Positions 57,166 through 64,000 of a stretch of 64,000 nt of DNA are shown here, one piece after another. A program made the translations under genes and the position numbers. Below the pieces are notes generated by a model. The model made no database searches. It worked only from the letters and a program-made list of their open reading frames with translations, and was not told where the DNA came from. Within the stretch, counting starts at the first letter, position 1, and each line of letters begins with the position of its first letter. Source of the DNA: Musicola paradisiaca NCPPB 2511 (GTDB lineage Bacteria > Pseudomonadota > Gammaproteobacteria > Enterobacterales > Enterobacteriaceae); assembly GCF_000400505.1 (NCBI RefSeq), contig NZ_CM001857.1, forward strand, positions 2,772,591-2,836,590. Reading direction: 5' to 3'.

Positions 57166-57678
57166 TTACTTTTTCAAATGGGGATAGAGATTGCAGGGTT
57201 TCTGGCGCGCATCCAACTGCTCGCAGATAATGCGTTCCCAGGCGGTATGGCACGCTTTGGTCGACCCCGGCACGGCGAAAATCGCCGTCTGATTGGCTAA
57301 CCCGGCAATCGCGCGCGACTGGATGGTAGCAGTCCCGATTTCTTCATAAGACACCATGCGAAATAACTCGCCGAACCCCTCGATTTCACGATCGAACAGC
57401 ACCCGGATCGCTTCCGGCACCTGATCGCCCGCGGTAAAACCGGTGCCGCCGTTAATCAGCACCACATGAATATCATCACTGGCGATCCAGGCGGAAACCT
57501 GCGCACGAATCTGATACAGGTTTTCGCTGACGATGGCGCTGGCCGCCACCTGATGCCCGGCATCCTGCAACGCCTGGCGCAGATAATCGCCGGAGGTATC
57601 GTCCGCCGCAGTACGGCGTGCAGACACCGTCATCACCGCCGCCCGTAACGGCACAAATTCGCTGCTAACCTTGCTCAT
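57166..57678 (-). CDS. moaB: Molybdopterin biosynthesis protein MoaB
   Basis: The 170-residue MogA/MoaB-fold protein has the adenylation-type motif INGGTGFTAGDQVPEAI and the flanking AIFAVPGSTKACHTAWE. E. coli MoaB has no proven essential role and may duplicate Mog function. The gene lies 35 bp after moaA. Confidence 0.93.
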   Translation of the reverse strand: MSKVSSEFVPLRAAVMTVSARRTAADDTSGDYLRQALQDAGHQVAASAIVSENLYQIRAQVSAWIASDDIHVVLINGGTGFTAGDQVPEAIRVLFDREIEGFGELFRMVSYEEIGTATIQSRAIAGLANQTAIFAVPGSTKACHTAWERIICEQLDARQKPCNLYPHLKK

Positions 57679-57713
57679 CGTTAACTCCTTAAACGTATGC
57701 GTGACTGACGACG

Positions 57714-58703
57714 TCAGCCGCCAATAAAAGACAGATTCTGGGTGATGCCGCTATCGCCCTGATGCAGGAAGTGCGTTTCGCGCTTGCGGGTCAGGCCCCC
57801 GGCGATACGCATTTTCAGCGCCTCAACCTGGCCGTCTTCCTGCAGCAAATCGCGCAGCGGGATCCCCTTCTCGCCGAACAGGCAAAGATGGAGCTGGCCC
57901 ACAGCGGAAACCCGCAGCCGGTTGCAGCTCTGACAGAAATCTTTCTCGTATGGCATGATCAGCCCCACCTCCCCCAGAGAGTCCGGATGGGAAAACACCT
58001 GCGCCGGGCCGTCGCTGCGTGAACGCGGTTGCTGCTGCCAACCCTGCTGCAGCAGACGTTCGCGGATGACCTCGCCGGAAACGTGGTGGCGGCGAAACAG
58101 CGCGCCTCCGTCGCCGGTCTCCATCAGTTCAATAAAACGCAGTTGAATCGGGCGCTGGCGGATCCATGCCAGAAAGGTGTGCAGGCTGCTGTCGTTAATG
58201 TCACGCATTAATACGGTATTGACTTTGACCCGCGAGAAACCGCAGTCGAAAGCGGCGTCGATGCCGTCCATCACCTGACGAAATTTGTCCTGACCGGTAA
58301 TGGCGTGGAATTGGCGAGCGTCCAAACTGTCCACGCTGACATTCAGAGAGGTCAAACCCGCTTCGCGCCAGCGCGCCACATCGCGCGCCAGACGATAGCC
58401 ATTGGTCGTGACCGCCAGCGTATGGATAGCCGGGTTTTCGCGAATCGCGGCGATGATCTCCACGAAGTCTCGCCGCAGCGACGGCTCGCCGCCGGTCAGG
58501 CGCACTTTTTCGGTGCCCAGTTCGGCGAAAGCGCGGCTGACTCGGCGGATCTCGTCCAGCGACAAAAAACGGGAAGACGCACTGCCATTAGGCTGATAGC
58601 CATTCGGCAGACAGTAGGTACAACGAAAATTGCAGACGTCTGTTATCGACAGGCGCAAATAGAAAAACTTGCGCGCAAACGCATCGGTCAGTTGACTCAC
58701 CAT
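57714..58703 (-). CDS. moaA: GTP 3',8-cyclase MoaA (radical SAM)
   Basis: The 329-residue protein has the SAM-binding cluster C24-x3-C28-x2-C31 in [12 protein letters not shown], a second [4Fe-4S] site ([11 protein letters not shown] plus a later Cys in LHLCLFG) and the C-terminal Gly-Gly in LSFIGG needed for activity. It turns GTP into the 3',8-cyclo intermediate of molybdenum cofactor synthesis. The ATG at 58703 is chosen; the frame upstream is the riboswitch leader. Confidence 0.95.
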   Translation of the reverse strand: MVSQLTDAFARKFFYLRLSITDVCNFRCTYCLPNGYQPNGSASSRFLSLDEIRRVSRAFAELGTEKVRLTGGEPSLRRDFVEIIAAIRENPAIHTLAVTTNGYRLARDVARWREAGLTSLNVSVDSLDARQFHAITGQDKFRQVMDGIDAAFDCGFSRVKVNTVLMRDINDSSLHTFLAWIRQRPIQLRFIELMETGDGGALFRRHHVSGEVIRERLLQQGWQQQPRSRSDGPAQVFSHPDSLGEVGLIMPYEKDFCQSCNRLRVSAVGQLHLCLFGEKGIPLRDLLQEDGQVEALKMRIAGGLTRKRETHFLHQGDSGITQNLSFIGG

Positions 58704-58830
58704 AAACACCTTTCCAAATACGGGAGATGCGAGCATTTCTGCTTCGCATCCTGGTGGCCTCACTGGGCCACGGCCAAAGAGCCATATTTCGCGACAACGA
58801 AACTTAGGCGCCAGGGCTAGGAGTTTGATT
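58704..58830 (-). ncRNA. Molybdenum cofactor (MoCo) riboswitch in the moaA leader
   Basis: The moaA leader is highly structured. On the minus strand, GGCCGTGGCCCAGTGAGGCC is followed by ACCAGGATGCGAAGCAG and a pairing GATGCGA/TCGCATC hairpin right before the ribosome binding site. This arrangement and position match the MoCo RNA motif known upstream of E. coli moaA. It should repress the moa operon when the cofactor is plentiful. Exact ends are approximate. Confidence 0.75.
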
Positions 58831-59231
58831 GCCTGTCTATATACCGACAGCACAACCGTGATTGCTGCATAAAGTTTATCGCCAAAAGCGGCGCTTCGTC
58901 AGCTTAAAACCGTTATATAAATTTGTATATACCGGATTTTATTCACTATTTTCGCTGCTCAGCATACCGCAAAGCGTCACGCTAACGTTGCGCTATATCA
59001 TGCAATAACGCACATTTCCGGCAGAAATAAAGGGGTATGGCGCGACGTCTTATGCATGAGCCCGCCCAAAAACAAGGGAGGCGCCCAACGGACGCCGGAT
59101 CTTCCCGGCATAGCAAGCTGCAAATTTGCGTTTGTGCTGATGCCACAGCGCGGCTGGTTGTGCTATATATCCGCTACTTTTTTCAGGTTATTTCTTTCAG
59201 GCTCTTTTTTCGGGCAACAGTAAGGATGTTT
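58831..59231. other. Rest of the moaA-ybhK divergent region
   Basis: About 400 bases before ybhK hold the promoters of moaA and ybhK. The DNA is AT-rich near 58900-58990. A frame extending ybhK upstream to 59037 is not supported by composition. No other gene is seen. Confidence 0.4.
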
Positions 59232-60167
59232 ATGCGCAATCGCACACTGTCGGATCTTGATCGCGTAGTCGCGTTAGGGGGCGGCCACGGCCTGGGGCGC
59301 GTGATGTCGTCGCTGGCTTTTCTCGGCAGCCGGCTGACCGGCATCGTCACCACCACCGACAACGGCGGCTCCACCGGCCGCATCCGGCGTGCGGAAGGCG
59401 GCATCGCCTGGGGCGACACCCGTAACTGTCTCAATCAACTCATCACGACCCCCAGCGTCGCCTCCGCGATGTTTGAGTACCGCTTTGGCGGCACTGGCGA
59501 GCTGGCCGGGCACAATCTGGGCAATTTGATGCTAAAGGCCATGGATAACCTGAGCGTCCGCCCGTTGGAAGCCATCAACCTGATCCGCAATTTGCTCAAC
59601 GTGGATTCATTTCTTATCCCGATGTCGGAACAATCGGTCGACCTGACGGCCATCGATCAGCACGGCAATACCGTGTATGGCGAGGTGGAAGTCGATAAAC
59701 TGACGGCACTGCCGCAGGCACTGAAGCTCGACCCGGTTGTACGCACCACCTGCGAAGCGTTGCACGCCATCGCTGAAGCCGACCTGATTCTGATCGGCCC
59801 CGGCAGTTTCCTGACCAGCCTGATGCCGCTGCTACTGCTTGATGATCTCACCCAGGCGCTGCGCTGCGCGCAGGCGCCGATGGTCTATATCGGCAATCTG
59901 GGTACCGAAATCAGCCACGCCGCCACTCACCTGACGCTGGCGCAAAAACTGGACATGATGGAAAGCCGCGTCGGCCGTCGGATTATCGACGCGGTGGTGG
60001 TGGCGCCGCAGGTCAATACCCGCCGCGTTGAAGATCGCGTTATCGTGCGGCACCCGCTGGCGGCCGACGACATTCCCCATCATCACGACCGTACTTTGCT
60101 GCGAGCGGCGCTGGAACAGGCGGTGCAGTCGCTGGGGAAAGTTCACGCCCTCAGCCAAGGCGTATGA
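59232..60167 (+). CDS. ybhK: YvcK-family protein (gluconeogenesis/morphology factor) YbhK
   Basis: The 311-residue protein has the CofD-like signature: [17 protein letters not shown] near residue 13, [25 protein letters not shown] and [16 protein letters not shown]. The ATG at 59232 follows AAGGA, and the frame upstream is rejected. YvcK-like proteins bind UDP-sugars and affect cell-wall growth. The gene lies between moaA and uvrB, as in E. coli. Confidence 0.93.
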   Translation: MRNRTLSDLDRVVALGGGHGLGRVMSSLAFLGSRLTGIVTTTDNGGSTGRIRRAEGGIAWGDTRNCLNQLITTPSVASAMFEYRFGGTGELAGHNLGNLMLKAMDNLSVRPLEAINLIRNLLNVDSFLIPMSEQSVDLTAIDQHGNTVYGEVEVDKLTALPQALKLDPVVRTTCEALHAIAEADLILIGPGSFLTSLMPLLLLDDLTQALRCAQAPMVYIGNLGTEISHAATHLTLAQKLDMMESRVGRRIIDAVVVAPQVNTRRVEDRVIVRHPLAADDIPHHHDRTLLRAALEQAVQSLGKVHALSQGV

Positions 60168-60574
60168 GTCACCCCCAGCAGCAAACCTTCCGGGCTGAGA
60201 AAACGGGTGACGGTTTGCCCCCAGGGCTCTAGCCGGTTATCCACCAGCAGCGGATAACCCCGTTGCTTCAGCGTTTGCGTGGCGGCGTCAAGATCAACCA
60301 CTTCCAGCTCCAGCCAACCTTGCGGCACCGGGTAGTCCGCCGGCCAGCTATCACTGCCGAAGCAAGACTGGCTGGCCTGCTCCAGCGGCCATAGCGCGAA
60401 ATGTTTCACCCCCGCCAGCCCCTCGGCATTCAGGTAAGACTCATTGCCGGGCATCGGTTTCAGCGGCAGATTCAGCAATTCCAGATAGCAGGCGCGGCTG
60501 GCGGAAAGCGATGACACAATCGGGCCGAAGCCCGCCACAAACAACACTTCGACACCGGAAATCGACGGAGTCAT
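60143..60574 (-). CDS. Glyoxalase/VOC-superfamily protein
   Basis: The 143-residue protein starts at the ATG at 60574, with AGAGGT upstream; an in-frame start at 60604 is less likely. Two betaalphabetabetabeta-like halves are readable: [29 protein letters not shown], and later [25 protein letters not shown] with [16 protein letters not shown]. Function unknown; metal ligands are not clear. It overlaps the 3' end of ybhK by 25 nt on the opposite strand. No equivalent exists in E. coli between ybhK and uvrB. Confidence 0.78.
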   Translation of the reverse strand: MTPSISGVEVLFVAGFGPIVSSLSASRACYLELLNLPLKPMPGNESYLNAEGLAGVKHFALWPLEQASQSCFGSDSWPADYPVPQGWLELEVVDLDAATQTLKQRGYPLLVDNRLEPWGQTVTRFLSPEGLLLGVTHTPWLRA

Positions 60575-60646
60575 ATCATTACCTCTCTGGTTTCGGTTCA
60601 TCAATCCGCAGACATGTCGGGGCGTCGAGGGACGCTCCGGCTAACC

Positions 60647-62659
60647 TCAGGACGCCGCGATAAACCGCTCTTTTAACGCATGGAGCTCGTCGCGCAGACG
60701 GGCGGCCTCCTCAAACTCCAGATTCTGGGCGTGGGCCAGCATCTGGTTTTCCAGTTCACGCATCTTCTGCTCCAGCGCCTTGGGCGACAGTTGCGCATAC
60801 CCGGCGGCGGGTTCGGCGGCTTTCTTGCTGCGGCCTTTGCCTTTCTGGCCGGTCGGCTGGCCGATCTGCAAAATGTCCGTCACCTTCTTGTTAAGCCCTT
60901 GCGGCACGATGCCGTGTTTCTCGTTGTAGGCTTGCTGCTTCTCGCGGCGACGTTGGGTTTCATTCATCGCCCGCTCCATCGAGGGCGTAATCCGGTCGGC
61001 GTACAAAATCGCCTTACCGTTAAGGTTGCGCGCCGCGCGGCCGATGGTCTGGATCAACGAACGTTCGGAACGCAAAAAGCCTTCTTTGTCCGCATCCAGG
61101 ATCGCCACCAGCGACACCTCCGGCATATCCAACCCTTCGCGCAGCAGGTTGATGCCCACCAACACATCGAACTCGCCCAGACGCAGATCGCGGATAATCT
61201 CCATGCGCTCGACGGTATCGATATCCGAATGCAGATAGCGCACACGCTCGCCGTGCTCCTCCAGATATTCGGTCAAATCCTCCGCCATGCGTTTGGTCAG
61301 GGTCGTCACCAGCACCCGTTCGTTGATGACTGAGCGTTTGCGGATTTCCGACAACAAATCATCCACCTGCGTCGTAACCGGACGCACTTCCAGCTCCGGA
61401 TCCAGCAGGCCGGTGGGGCGCACCACCTGGTCGATGACGTCGCCGCCGGATTTCTCCAGCTCGTAATTGCCCGGCGTAGCCGACACGTAAATGGTCTGCG
61501 GCGCCAACGCTTCAAATTCCTCAAAACGCATCGGGCGGTTATCCAGCGCCGACGGCAGGCGAAAGCCGTACTCCACCAGCGTTTCCTTACGCGCCCGGTC
61601 GCCGCGGTACATCCCGCCCAGTTGTGGAATGGTGACGTGGGATTCGTCGATCACCAGCAGGCCGTCCGCCGGCAGATAGTCGAACAACGTCGGCGGCGGC
61701 TCGCCCGACTGGCGGCCGGAGAGAAAACGGGAATAGTTTTCGATGCCGGAGCAGTAGCCCAGTTCGTTCATCATCTCCAGATCGAAAGTGGTGCGCTGAG
61801 CCAGGCGTTGCTCTTCCAGCAGCTTGTTGTTGGCCAGCAGCACCTGCCGACGCTCCGCCAGCTCCACCTTGATATCCTCCATCGCCTGCAGGATGCGCTC
61901 GCGTGGGGTGACGTAATGCGTTTTCGGGTAGATGGTATAACGCGGCACCGTCTGTATTAATTGGCCGGTCAACGGGTCGAACAGCGACAGGCGTTCCACC
62001 TCTTCGTCAAACAGTTCGACGCGCAGCGCAATCTCGTCCGATTCCGCCGGGAAGATATCGATCACTTCGCCGCGCACCCGGAAGGTACCGCGCTGGAACG
62101 CCTGATCGTTGCGGGTGTATTGCAGTTCCGCCAGCCGCCGCAAGATAGCGCGCTGATCGATCAACATGCCTTGCGTCAGATGCAGCATCATCTTCAGATA
62201 CAAATCCGGATCGCCCAGGCCGTAAATGGCCGACACCGACGCCACCACCACCACATCGCGCCGCTCCAGCAGCGCCTTGGTGGCCGACAGCCGCATCTGT
62301 TCGATATGCTCGTTGACCGAAGCGTCCTTCTCGATAAAGGTATCGGAACTGGGTACGTAGGCTTCCGGTTGGTAGTAGTCGTAGTAGGAAACGAAATACT
62401 CCACCGCATTTTCCGGAAAGAAGGATTTCATTTCACCGTACAGCTGGGCCGCCAGCGTCTTGTTGGGCGCCAGAATCATGGCCGGCCGGTTGAGATCGGC
62501 AATCACGTTGGCGATGGTGAACGTCTTGCCGGAACCGGTCACGCCCAGCAGCGTCTGATGCGCCAGTCCGTCGCCCAGCCCTTCTTCCAGCCGACGAATG
62601 GCTTCAGGCTGATCGCCCGCCGGTTGAAAGGCGGAATGCAGTTTGAACACTTTACTCAT
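60647..62659 (-). CDS. uvrB: Excinuclease ABC subunit B
   Basis: The 670-residue protein has Walker A GVTGSGKT at 39-46, the DNA-gripping beta-hairpin [41 protein letters not shown], the helicase motif [19 protein letters not shown] and a C-terminal UVR coiled coil ([20 protein letters not shown]) that contacts UvrC. It verifies DNA damage in nucleotide excision repair. A LexA-type box lies about 90 bp upstream. Confidence 0.97.
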   Translation of the reverse strand: MSKVFKLHSAFQPAGDQPEAIRRLEEGLGDGLAHQTLLGVTGSGKTFTIANVIADLNRPAMILAPNKTLAAQLYGEMKSFFPENAVEYFVSYYDYYQPEAYVPSSDTFIEKDASVNEHIEQMRLSATKALLERRDVVVVASVSAIYGLGDPDLYLKMMLHLTQGMLIDQRAILRRLAELQYTRNDQAFQRGTFRVRGEVIDIFPAESDEIALRVELFDEEVERLSLFDPLTGQLIQTVPRYTIYPKTHYVTPRERILQAMEDIKVELAERRQVLLANNKLLEEQRLAQRTTFDLEMMNELGYCSGIENYSRFLSGRQSGEPPPTLFDYLPADGLLVIDESHVTIPQLGGMYRGDRARKETLVEYGFRLPSALDNRPMRFEEFEALAPQTIYVSATPGNYELEKSGGDVIDQVVRPTGLLDPELEVRPVTTQVDDLLSEIRKRSVINERVLVTTLTKRMAEDLTEYLEEHGERVRYLHSDIDTVERMEIIRDLRLGEFDVLVGINLLREGLDMPEVSLVAILDADKEGFLRSERSLIQTIGRAARNLNGKAILYADRITPSMERAMNETQRRREKQQAYNEKHGIVPQGLNKKVTDILQIGQPTGQKGKGRSKKAAEPAAGYAQLSPKALEQKMRELENQMLAHAQNLEFEEAARLRDELHALKERFIAAS

Positions 62660-62749
62660 GACGGATACCCGGATGCAGGAAAAGCTGGAACGCCAGCGGA
62701 CGGCTCAGGGATATTATGGAAATCCCCCGCAGTTTTGCCAGTGAAATGA

Positions 62750-62769
62750 TACTGGATATAACTCCAGCA
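62750..62769. promoter_or_regulatory. LexA (SOS) box of uvrB
   Basis: TACTGGATATAACTCCAGCA contains CTG-N10-CAG with the AT-rich centre of LexA sites. Its distance from the uvrB start (about 90 bp) fits control of uvrB as in E. coli. Confidence 0.72.
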
Positions 62770-63166
62770 TCAAGACATTATCGGATGATATACGCCAGCG
62801 GCGCGCTAAATCCTCTATCGCGGTATCACGCCACACTGGCGCCGCATCCCATGTTTCATTAAACAACAAGGTAACGGGTTCTTATCATTGCCAGTACAGG
62901 AAAACGGCCGCATCAGCTAGCACAGCGCCGTACACTTATCCAGAAAAAAATAGGTTATTTATCCCCAGATTTTCTCTATCGCAAATTAACTGTTAGTACC
63001 AGTGCCGGGAATTTATGCAACCGGCCGCCGAAGTTTAAAAAGCGGCTTGATTTTAATTAATTCATTGATATTACATGTTTTTGTAAAAAAGCATCGATTA
63101 ACGTCAATCCAGTCGCAAGCCGCGCCGGCTCTTGGTTAGCGCGTTTTTTCTAACCCTAATGCACAC

Positions 63167-63193
63167 AGTTATCCACAGAAATAGTGGATAACT
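63167..63193. other. Inverted DnaA boxes, candidate DARS1-like site
   Basis: AGTTATCCAC and GTGGATAACT form a perfect 10-bp inverted repeat with a 7-base gap. The left arm includes the consensus DnaA box TTATCCACA (63169-63177); the right arm is one base off. A weaker TTATCCCCC lies at 63413-63421. In E. coli the DnaA-reactivating site DARS1 lies in the same uvrB-bioD gap, which supports an orthologous site here. Confidence 0.6.
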
Positions 63194-63438
63194 CCCACAA
63201 GCGCCCGCGCTCTCTGAACTGGCGTCAGTCGGTGTGATCACGCCCGCCCGGTGGACAACCCGGTCAAGGACGAAATTTCCACCATTGAAGTCAGTATTGT
63301 TATGAAAAAAAGAGCTAAATGACACAGACTTAGCGAGAAGAAAAAACTCTGCCCAGTGCAAGGAACTGTGTTTTGCAAACAGGTTTTTTCTATCAATATC
63401 AACTTATCCCCCGGAGATGGCGATGCTTCGCCGAAACA

Positions 63439-64000
63439 CTATCCGCGGCTCAGTAAAGCGATATTTAAGTAACATCCGATATCCTGTTGAAGCGGTTCGG
63501 ATAAATGCGGAATTTCCCCCAGAAAAGGGGCGGGAATGCGCTGCTGCAACGTCTGTAGATAGGCGCGGTGATAACGTCCGGGCGGCGCGACATCGTTGGC
63601 GATCCACCCCGCCAGGGGCAACCCGGCCTGCGCCACCGCCTGCGCGGTCAGCATGGCGTGGTTGATGCATCCCAGCTTCACCCCCACCACCAGGATCACC
63701 GGCAGCTGTTCCTGCCTCACTCAGTCGGCGAAGGTCGAGGTTTCCGACAACGGCGTGAACCAGCCTCCCGCCCCCTCGGTCAGCACCCAATCCGCCTGCT
63801 GCCCGAGTTGCCGCAATCCGGCGCTGAGCCGGCCGAAATGAATGGGACGCCCCTCTTCCACACTGACGATATGCGGCGACGTCGGCGCCATAAATGGCAA
63901 CGGATTAACCGCCTCATAAGGTAGCGTCACGCTGCTGTTGGCCTGCAACAACAACGCATCGCGATTGCGAACCCCCTGCGGCGTGAGTTCGCTGCCGGAC
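63439..64000 (-). pseudogene. bioD: Dethiobiotin synthetase BioD, interrupted by an in-frame TGA; partial
   Basis: The frame runs from the window edge (VRNRDALLLQANSSVTL) through PTSPHIVSVEEGRPIHFGRLSAGL and WVLTEGAGGWFTPLSETSTFAD, hits TGA at 63723-63721, then continues in the same frame as VRQEQLPVILVVGVKLGCINHAMLTAQ to a stop at 63439. E. coli BioD reads TFADWVTQEQLPVILVVGVK, so the stop stands exactly at the conserved tryptophan (TGG to TGA). All other features, such as EGAGGWFTP, are intact. The N-terminus lies beyond the window. Either a recent null mutation, a read error or read-through; biotin synthesis would fail if real. Confidence 0.88.

Larger units (their letters stand above)
62660..63438. 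other. uvrB-bioD intergenic region
   Basis: This 779-base region holds the uvrB promoter with its SOS box and a DnaA-box cluster (see separate entries). The rest is AT-rich at 63030-63100 and 63290-63400. No protein gene is supported. Confidence 0.5.

Noticed and set aside
1..64000. tRNA or rRNA genes
   Set aside because: No cloverleaf-like sequence with conserved TPsiC and anticodon features, and no ribosomal RNA segment, was noticed on reading; a tRNAscan run would settle it.

Overview
The window looks like a chromosomal segment of a soft-rot enterobacterium, most likely Dickeya or a close relative in Pectobacteriaceae. It has GC-rich coding DNA, E. coli-like housekeeping proteins, ERIC-like and other intergenic palindromic repeats, and gene order matching the E. 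coli bio-to-gln region. The genus is an inference from protein similarity and synteny as remembered; no search was run. No rRNA, tRNA, CRISPR array or complete insertion sequence was seen.

Layout. (1) Positions 1-4330, minus strand: an operon for a LamB/YcsF protein (PxpA), a biotin carboxyl carrier, a biotin carboxylase and the two carboxyltransferase-like subunits PxpB and PxpC, with a divergent LysR regulator. Together these are the separated parts of a urea-carboxylase-like enzyme joined to 5-oxoprolinase-type subunits. (2) 5.4-7.1 kb: a CynX/NimT-type exporter with a divergent MarR regulator and a palindromic operator. (3) 7.2-11.6 kb: ompX, rhtA and glnHPQ, in E. coli order but without dps. 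(4) 12-20.7 kb: an exported fibronectin-III protein, a periplasmic PAP2 acid phosphatase, an M3 peptidase, ybiB and dinG. (5) 20.9-36.3 kb: AraC and LysE-type genes, bglX, a class III aminotransferase with a divergent DeoR regulator, a GST, pbpG, a CYTH protein, a FosA homologue, dusC, an orphan DppA-like protein and pepT. bglX, pbpG and dusC lie near each other at a different site in E. coli, so this block is an insertion relative to that map. (6) 36.3-39.7 kb: a frameshifted AraC gene, a 142-bp element with terminal inverted repeats, and an AT-rich four-gene operon of largely unknown proteins. (7) 39.7-63.4 kb: an EamA permease, rhlE, the ybhGFSR exporter, ybhP-clsB, an AEC transporter, ybhL, a Fur-type ferric transporter operon, moaEDCBA with a molybdenum cofactor riboswitch, ybhK and uvrB with an SOS box. 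(8) 63.4-64 kb: bioD, broken by an in-frame TGA exactly where a conserved tryptophan is expected.

The strongest candidate for an undescribed system is the four-gene operon at 37.5-39.4 kb: a DUF4258-like protein, two ribbon-helix-helix-like proteins and a 269-residue protein with Cys/His clusters. The genes overlap or nearly touch, and they sit behind a near-consensus promoter with an adjacent inverted repeat. The biotin-dependent operon at 1-4.3 kb comes second. Other points worth a look are the bioD stop codon, a probable DARS1-like DnaA-box cluster between uvrB and bioD, and five intergenic arrays of 15-17 bp tandem repeats.
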